From assembly GCA_002633005.1 (NCBI GenBank), contig NMRA01000341.1:351660-415659 (forward strand): a stretch of 64,000 nt of DNA, given 5' to 3'. This document shows, one piece after another, positions 56,741-64,000 of the stretch. This DNA comes from Phoronis australis (lineage: Eukaryota; Phoronida; Phoronidae). Below the pieces are notes generated by a model. The model had not been told where the DNA came from. It ran no database searches and worked only from the letters and a program-made list of their open reading frames with translations. The stretch's first letter is position 1; every line of letters begins with the position of its first letter. The translations under genes were made by a program, and so were the position numbers.

Positions 56741-58724
56741 GAAGTAGTGCGGAAGGTGAATTCGGAAAACTTTATTACATGGCCGTATTTCCCTCGACAG
56801 ATTCAACGCGCGTGGGATAATATTATCATACGTTGATTTTGCAGCGGAGACTGGCAATCACGCCACCTTCAGTCATAAATTCACTTTCACATCAACATTA
56901 AAGCTATCCTTAACTTAACTAAAAACCTTGGTATGGATTCGAAGATTATTTGCATTAGATTTCAGATTGTGTTATTTCGTAAAAAATTGATCAATACATC
57001 AGAAATAAATCCAAGCGTACAGCCAACACCGTGATATCTTTGAATTGAGAAAAAGACGCTTCCACTGAAGATCTATAGTCTACATGCGTAATGTAACACT
57101 GTAAAAAGTTGCAGAATGAGGTAACTTGTCTGTTTGAACAGAATCAGGTCGAATTGATTAGAAAGTTCGGGAAGAGCCTTGGCCAGTTGAATTGCTCATC
57201 AAAAAGCCGACATCGAGAATTGTCGACAGACTTATTACTCCTTTTCCACTGAACCTACAAATTCCACGAAACCTCACAAACTGGAGATTTACATTGTTTT
57301 GGTCGAATCGTAATAATTTCAGGAAGTTCCTGTTTATTCATTCGTGAGCGGTCGTGAACTCGTGGATCGGAACTCAAATGAATTCTTCGCGTTGGATCCA
57401 GTTTTAAAAAAACACGAAGTCTGTTCTTAAGCTAGTACGTAAAGTTGAAGAGGACGATAGAGATACATTAGTCACATATCTTTCTGTGAGACGCACAAGC
57501 CAATTTCAATAAACAATATCATAAAAAACACAAAATAAATTTATTGGGTAATTTTAACTATCAACATAGAACATCAAGGCACATGTTCACACGATGTCCG
57601 TGACGTCTCCGATCCCATGCTTGCGGATACCACAGTTGTAACACGTGCGACACTCGGTTCATTCCTTTTGGCAACGATGCTCGTGCAACACTTCTACATC
57701 GGGGCAACGCAAAATGTTGAGACCAGTTTGGCTAAGGTCGAGTGTTTCAAATACAAAAGCAGATTTCTGATGGAAAGGTAGCCGATAAAAATTAACATTT
57801 TACGGCCAAATAAACTGAACTATCACAGATTGGCCAACACGAGTAGTTGGTCATGGCAATATCAGACGAATCTAAAGCGCCCTCTTGCGAGTTTGGCGAG
57901 ATCACACAAAACTGAAATTTAGATCCCAACTGTCCACGTCCACTTCATTTCCAGCAACGATTTGTCGTTTAATCAGAAGGCGGCGCTTGTGCTTAGTAAA
58001 CTTCATATCTGACAAGTATGTCTCCGTTGCTATTGCCATTCTTTACTGGAACTGATACAGTCACTTGCAACAATACCTTCCTAAAGACATTCCCAAGCAT
58101 CACGACTTCGACTTCAAGATATTTTTGAACTCTAAAAAATAAAATGACAACACTAAATATAGTATTCGTTAGATCATTTCCTTAGGCGCTAGTTTGAGTA
58201 TGAACCCATCAAACAAACTCCGATGACCCTGGAAGTAATTTGCTTCGTGTGCATGGATCATGTACACGCATGAACCTTAATGGAAAAAACAAACGCGAAG
58301 TTGGTACTACAAGGTGGTTCTCCAAAATTTTGCTATTTTTCCACATGACCTGGGAACCCGAAATTTGCTTAAAAGAGCACAATTCTATTCCAAACAAACG
58401 GTGTTAGGTTAGACCCCGCTTAAATGAGCGACTTATCGCGGCGGTGGGTTACTTTGAATTTCGAAAAAAGGGTAACCCTTTGGAAAGGGTATTTTTCAGT
58501 TTGGAAATGCGCAGAGTTGTGCCTAAATGCTGATGGAGACCATTTCCAGCAGCTACTGTAAAAGTGCTTGAAGTTGTAAGACTTGGCGGCTCAACTACGC
58601 CATCTTTATAGACATCAATTAACGCCGCCACGTGCTTCATTTTGCATAATGCACCGAGGATCGTTAAAATCCGCTGGGACGACGCCCAACACGTTAGCAC
58701 TAAAACGTTCAACACCAACATGAG
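56741..58724. other. Intergenic, nothing recognised
   Basis: Short frames at 58209-58397 and 58449-58721 without motif. Confidence 0.4.
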
Positions 58725-59300
58725 CTAAATACATAGATGAAATAATATCCCACGAGACATTATTAAGCCTATTGACAGAGACCGAGACGCCAATTGAGGT
58801 ACGTTTTGCATTGATCCCATACGTTTTTTTCGACAGATTTTTTGAAAAACTCACCCATACTGTTCACTTGGCGGATCTCAATGTATAGTGTATATACTTG
58901 GGAGTTAAGTTACAAGTTTACTCTAGTAATAGACAACAGTATTAAATGTAACGATAACAACGATAATTGAGCATTGAATTTGTAACATTTTTGAAAATAA
59001 TTAAATAACAGGAATGTTTAATATTGTACATGTAGTTACCGAGGACTCGGAACCGGCGCCGCCCTGAGTTCCGGACAATAATATTTTAGCGAACAAAATT
59101 GAGACATAAGAGTTGTATAATTAACACTTTAGTGTATCGGATGTTATGTTTGTGACCTGATGGCATGTTTATTGTTATTTATACTGCTGTAACGTTACCA
59201 CTTTACGCTATTTTGTTAAGCTTTAAAGTGATCGAGCTGGCTAGCGACGTCGAGTCGACATTGACCGACAGTACCTTTTGTACTTTCCATGTCAGAGGAA
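58725..59300 (+). repeat. 0.6-kb dispersed repeat, copy 3
   Basis: The most diverged copy: TAATATCCCACGAGACATTATT, GACAGAGACCGAGACGCC, TAGCGACGTCGAGTCGACAT, TTTCCATGTCAGAGG. Same direction as 56140-56740. Confidence 0.75.
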
Positions 59301-62300
59301 AAGAGGGCACGATTATAAGTACCGGGTAGTACCAGGAGTGCAATGCGGAAAAGAAACCACATGATCGTTGTGCACTCAACTTATTCCACGCCTATTGGAT
59401 AAATGAAGTTAACAGTCTGCAAAATTTGATGTTGACCTGTCAATATTTGAAAGAAATGAGAAGCAAAAAGTTGGAGTCTTTTTCGTGAGAATCACCCTGT
59501 ATTTTACACAACCTATCTCATCAACATCTGTTCTATAATACTCACTTCTCTTTGTCTGTTCTTCTTATTTTACACATTAATCAAAACATCTAATTGTAAG
59601 TAAATTGTTGACTTGCGAAATCAATAACAATGCCATTCATTTGAAAGCGTATTACGCATACAGCCTTCTCCAACGACCATTGACGTGCGTCAGAACTCCA
59701 GGACAGCTAAATGATCCGTGTTTATCTTTTGATTTTGCGCAAAATCCGATTAGTTTCATATATTATTAATTAAGAATATCGGAAATTGATTTCTTCGAGT
59801 TCTGTCTCATAGCAAGATCTTTGATTAGTTGCTTTCCTTCAATGATATTAAGTTGTTTCTAATTAAGAAAGCACCGCCATCAAACGAATATTTTCTTGAC
59901 ACAAACCAAATTACGGTTTGAGCATATAGACTGTACTGCATGTTCGAATTCGCAATGGATAGTAACAAATTCGTCATGAGTAAAGCAAAGAAGCGACAGA
60001 ATTGAAACAAAATTTAGTTCTAGAATGTGCAAAACAAGCTAAAATAATTTCAGAAACTTTGCAAATTCTTTCAGTGAAATCTCAGAGTAGAATTAGCATA
60101 GATAAACGATTTATGATAAAATCATTAACTGAATGTCAACCGAAGCTTTTAGCTCAAATTAATGTGTAAGACCAAGTAAAACCTCTCTTTGTTGTCGATA
60201 CTGATTATACTACCATGATGAATTCAAATTCCCAGTTTGGATCCGATATTATTTTTTTGTCGTTTGCTATACTGCTTTTGTGCGAACTCAAGATGAGTGA
60301 CTTTTTTGCTCGAGTACACATGGACTTACATGGATAACTGTTCAATCCTACAGTGTAGATTGCACTCACTAACCTCATCATTAAGACTAAACGTTCGAGT
60401 TCTTTTCTCGAATCTTCAGCCCGAACCTAGCGGTCATCAAATGTGAGCTTGGACTAGAAACTCATTTCGATACTGATGATGTACTCAGGCACAGAATAAT
60501 AGCTACTGACCCTGAGTTCGCACCAAAGTAGAACGGGAAATGACAAAAACACTTCATGTTCACTTTCGATAGGAAATATTACATCCCGGCCCCAAGTCCC
60601 CACACCGAACTGCCAGTCAAGATAACGTCTGCTTCAGAGCAGGAGAGACAATCACAGAAGAAACGGAAGTTAAACACCGAGTTGGAAATGGATCGTGTTG
60701 TTTTTATCATCACGTCACAACGTTGTCAATCATACGGAACTAACATTCGTCTATTACACAAAAGCTGCGAATAGAAGCAGCGCTTTAAATATGTTGAAGC
60801 CGGGTGTAATGTTTCAATGTAAACTGAGTTGTGAGGGCACGACAGCTCGAAACACATGGTTGTTTTCTGCACCACTAATGTTTCCAAATTTCAGCAACCG
60901 ACATCTAGTTTAAGAGTATATAATTGTGCTGTAAAGTTATAAATCAGCGCGTTGATATAGTATCAGTAAGAATTATCAGTTTTGTTACACGCCATATGTT
61001 GATCACATTTACGTGACCTATAGTTAAGTCTGGAAATAGCTCTGTCGCCACCGGGACTCAAGCCTGGGACTTTCTACTGCACATCATTATTAGAACACGA
61101 TGTTTGTTGAAGTTACATAGCCAGCAACAAGAGCGACGATAAAAATGTCTAAATATTTCCGTGTGTGTGGATTGACTCAATTCGAAGACCGACCTACAGT
61201 TTTCCATAAAAATTAAAGGAGCATTAACACAAGAGGTGCATTCAAAAACAACAAAATCCAATCTAAAATGAAATAGTTTCGGTCAGATACGAGTTGACCG
61301 TCTTTGAAGTAAAAGGAAATATTACGTTTTTGGAATTTTGGTCAATTTTGCACAACGTGAAATGTACTTCGGACGTTTTCAGTCAATTGCCGTAAAAATG
61401 AAATTAATTAAAATGTCTGTTCCTCAAACCCGAAGTTCCAACACAGTTTATAAAGTTCCAAACACATCATCCGATCCAAGTCAGCTGTATTCCTTCGCTT
61501 TTCGGGTCCGAAATATTTGTAAAGCCCTATTTTTCCTATTTCATACATAACGTGCATGGGATTTTTGGAGTATTGCCTACACGCTCCGATTGTCGGCTAC
61601 CCGTCCGTATTCGGCATCTTAACTCGAAAAGTCATGGTTCAAATCATGTCTGTAGACTCAGACGTAGTCGTATACGACAGGCGTATACAAGGTCGGATCT
61701 ACGATTTTGGCAACGGCGGGTTACGGCACCTGCGTCACCGCATTCTTGTGCCCGGGCCAACAGTATTTATTTCCCCAAGAGGGTTGAACCTACGTATATC
61801 AACCACTGGAATAGGACTTTACTTTTAACTGTGATCAATGGCCGAGACTCTCACCCTTCAGTTTTGGAGATTTGTCACAAGGGAACCAAAGTTAATGCCT
61901 TACTGGATAGTAGAACATCCGAGTTATTGCCATGAAATGTCAAAAAACGAATCATTTCCCATTAAACTCATGTAAGAACCCATAATGTCCTGAATTATCA
62001 TTTTCATGTTCCCGGATATTGTCATTAAAAATCTGCAAAATTAATTCTGATCCCCTTATTATTACATGTACGGTATATTCATTTTCTTTCTAAAAGCCGA
62101 CCTAATTCGACATCACGACGTCACGCATCCACTCATCCAGCGACTCAATGAGTGACATATCGGTCTTACCGAAACAATTCTCGAAGTTCAACGTTTTTAG
62201 CAGACGAGGCCAGCAAGTGCTAAGCTAAATATTAAATCACGCTCTGCTTGACTGCTTGAGTTAATTTCTTTGGATACCAATGCACACCTAGATCATTACA

Positions 62301-63766
62301 TCGCATTTACTCTGAAAAATGAACTCTGATGACAAGCACACGCACGCTTGCTCTCACACACACGCATACAAACTTCAAAACAAACGTCACGTGACAACAA
62401 CAGGTGTGTTCCTCCAGAGATTTTTCTTGTGTTGCGGGCTAGAATCTAGCGCAGATTTGGACTTAATCTACAGTTAATCCAGACCCCACAAGACCTTAAA
62501 AATCTCAGAGACGCTAATTGGATAACTTGAGGAGGATTTCAGTTAATTTGTTGAGTCGAAGCTGTATTCTTATTCAAGAATTCAAGCCCTATCGACGATT
62601 GCGAAACCGGCAGCTACGCATTTGTCGGCGAGATTTCGTCCTGGGATTTAAGCACAATTTTCTGAAAAATTATCGTAATTTAACCACCAATATTGATAGC
62701 AATGCACCACAATTTTGTAGAAAGTAAATTATAATATTCTGCACGCTTTACCTTAGCGCGTTAATGCATATAAGTGTGCGTACGTTAAGTGAGTCGACTC
62801 AGAACAGGTGATTGTGCAGAGGCATTATCCTCAAAATTGCTCAAGTTGGCTTGGTTCGGGTCAAACGAAAACAATTTTTTCACTACCATCCGCCGTGGAG
62901 TATTTGTTACTGTTTCTTTCAAGGGAAATTTTGTTGGGAGTATCCAAGATACGTTTTCTTGCCGCCCTCAAAATGAGGGCTGCATACTTTATGCTACAAA
63001 GTCGGAAAGAATTCACTAAGTCGGCCTTTGTTACCAGCTCTACTGATGTGTCTGACCCATGTTTAACGCAGTTCTTGGTCCTTGGGAAACAGGAAGTAAT
63101 AAACTAAATTCTTTATCTCGCTAACTGGTATTATAGCAGCCAGGCACACATCACGTATAACCTCCCTGTGGCGGGTTCGCCCACGCTTGCCGACTTACTT
63201 GTTTACCGGCTTAACCACAATGCAACATTCTGACCCATTTCCAATATGGCGGTGTTGCAACTCCGCTATTTAGTTGAGTTATGGGAGCTGAGCATCAGTG
63301 TAGAAATCGGTTGTTCCCTGTTTAGCTGGCTTACACTTTGCTTATAAGAGTGGTTACGATCAGAGCCAAGTCGGAATCAGCTTAATGTAATATCCCGCTA
63401 GTCATCATTATTTACATCGAAACCGAGGATATCATAATGATATTAAGCGGCGTGGGAGCCACTGTATTGTCGTTTGATGTAAATCGACTAAAACATTCAA
63501 AATCCATTGAGCAACAAGGCCTTCATTCCCATTTAGAAATAATTGTGCGCCCGGCCAAGACCATCAACAGGGCTTCACGTAAGTGAAGACGTGTCAACAA
63601 ACTACGACTATCGTATGCGACTAATCAGAGTTGCAGGCTATAACTCTGCAAATGTCAGAGAAAACCAAATTGTGGGTACTAACAACAACCATTGTTGAGA
63701 CAGCAATGCTACGATTACCTTCCCACTTCATTAGCTCAGATCTACTTCAATACAAAGGGCGTGCAT
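59301..63766. other. 4.5 kb without recognised gene
   Basis: A frame at 60556-60774 (MFTFDRKYYIPAPSPHTELP) and a 127-codon frame at 61552-61935 overlapping a 90-codon frame at 61556-61828 show no motif. A tRNA-like B box lies at about 61050 on the - strand. Confidence 0.4.
61040..61125 (-). repeat. tRNA-like SINE remnant (weak)
   Basis: On the - strand TGCTGGCTATGTAACTTC is loosely A-box-like and AGGCTTGAGTCCCGG is B-box-like. No flanking duplication was found. Confidence 0.3.
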
Positions 63767-63841
63767 AATAGGCATCGTAAAAGTTGTCTGGGGCTTAGGG
63801 AATCAGAGCGGTCACCAGTGTAAGCGAGAAATTCTCCACAT
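63767..63841 (+). repeat. 75-bp dispersed repeat, copy 2
   Basis: Counterpart of 7-81: AAAGTTGTCTGGGGCTTAGG, GAATCAGAGCGGTCACCAGT, TAAGCGAGAA(A)TTCTCCACA. Same orientation. Confidence 0.6.
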
Positions 63842-64000
63842 CCAGTTACTATTCCTTGTAAACCAGCTTGCACTCATGTTGAATGAAAGACCATTGGTTT
63901 AATATACAGCGCAGGGGTACAGCTACATGAACCAAACCCTGTTAGTAAAAATCACATGTATGTTACATGGCTTCGTTTGAACTTACTGCATACCTGTGTA

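Noticed and set aside
61552-61935. 127-codon frame and overlapping 90-codon frame
   Set aside because: Two frames are open at once over a modestly GC-rich patch; neither shows a motif or splice context.

Overview
The window is metazoan genomic DNA: AT-rich, long stretches without genes, spliced genes with GT..AG introns of 0.15-5.7 kb, tRNA-derived SINEs with 13-bp target duplications, several inverted-repeat element families, two minisatellites and scaffold N runs. No bacterial, viral or organellar gene set is visible. The protein family and element types fit an invertebrate animal; I cannot name the species from the sequence alone.

Two paralogous genes of the SEC14-like lipid-transfer family (CRAL-TRIO domain followed by a GOLD domain) lie head-to-tail on the + strand. 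Gene A is represented only by its last five coding exons (2588-7170); its 5' half is not visible between 1 and 2587. Gene B (34992-54096) can be spliced completely by eye into 11 coding exons with matching phases, giving about 401 residues, the usual size of a SEC14L2-type protein. The five shared exons have the same intron positions and phases in both genes, so the pair arose by duplication after this structure was fixed.

Layout. 1-2.2 kb: an inverted-repeat element and unassigned DNA. 2.2-2.5 kb: a SINE. 2.6-7.2 kb: gene A, with a tandemly duplicated 0.55-kb tRNA-like element in one intron. 9.1-10.1 kb: a transposon-like unit with 18-bp inverted ends coding for a THAP zinc-finger protein broken by an N run. 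10.2-11.1 kb: two MITEs. 12.5-13.8 kb: a 1.26-kb fold-back palindrome. 14.8 kb: a perfect 24-bp hairpin. 21.9-23.2 kb: two MITEs of one family, each with its own perfect 9-bp target duplication. 24.7-27.3 kb: a 1.2-kb higher-order repeat with four perfect DR1 nuclear-receptor half-site pairs, ending in microsatellite and hairpin arrays. 30.6-31.4 kb: two opposed elements made of ACGCGT-rich 20-22-bp subrepeats. 32.2-34.5 kb: further MITEs. 35-54.1 kb: gene B, whose introns hold a SINE, MITEs, tRNA-like pieces, a 17-bp minisatellite and fold-back debris. 54.9-55.8 kb: a 15-copy, about 58-bp minisatellite. 56-59.3 kb: two copies of a 0.6-kb repeat also found inverted in a gene B intron. 59.3-64 kb: no gene recognised.

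The two genes are predicted to encode cytosolic lipid-binding or transfer proteins. Everything else I can support is repeat or mobile DNA; candidates for overlooked biology are the DR1-bearing repeat, the fold-back elements and the long-hairpin MITEs.
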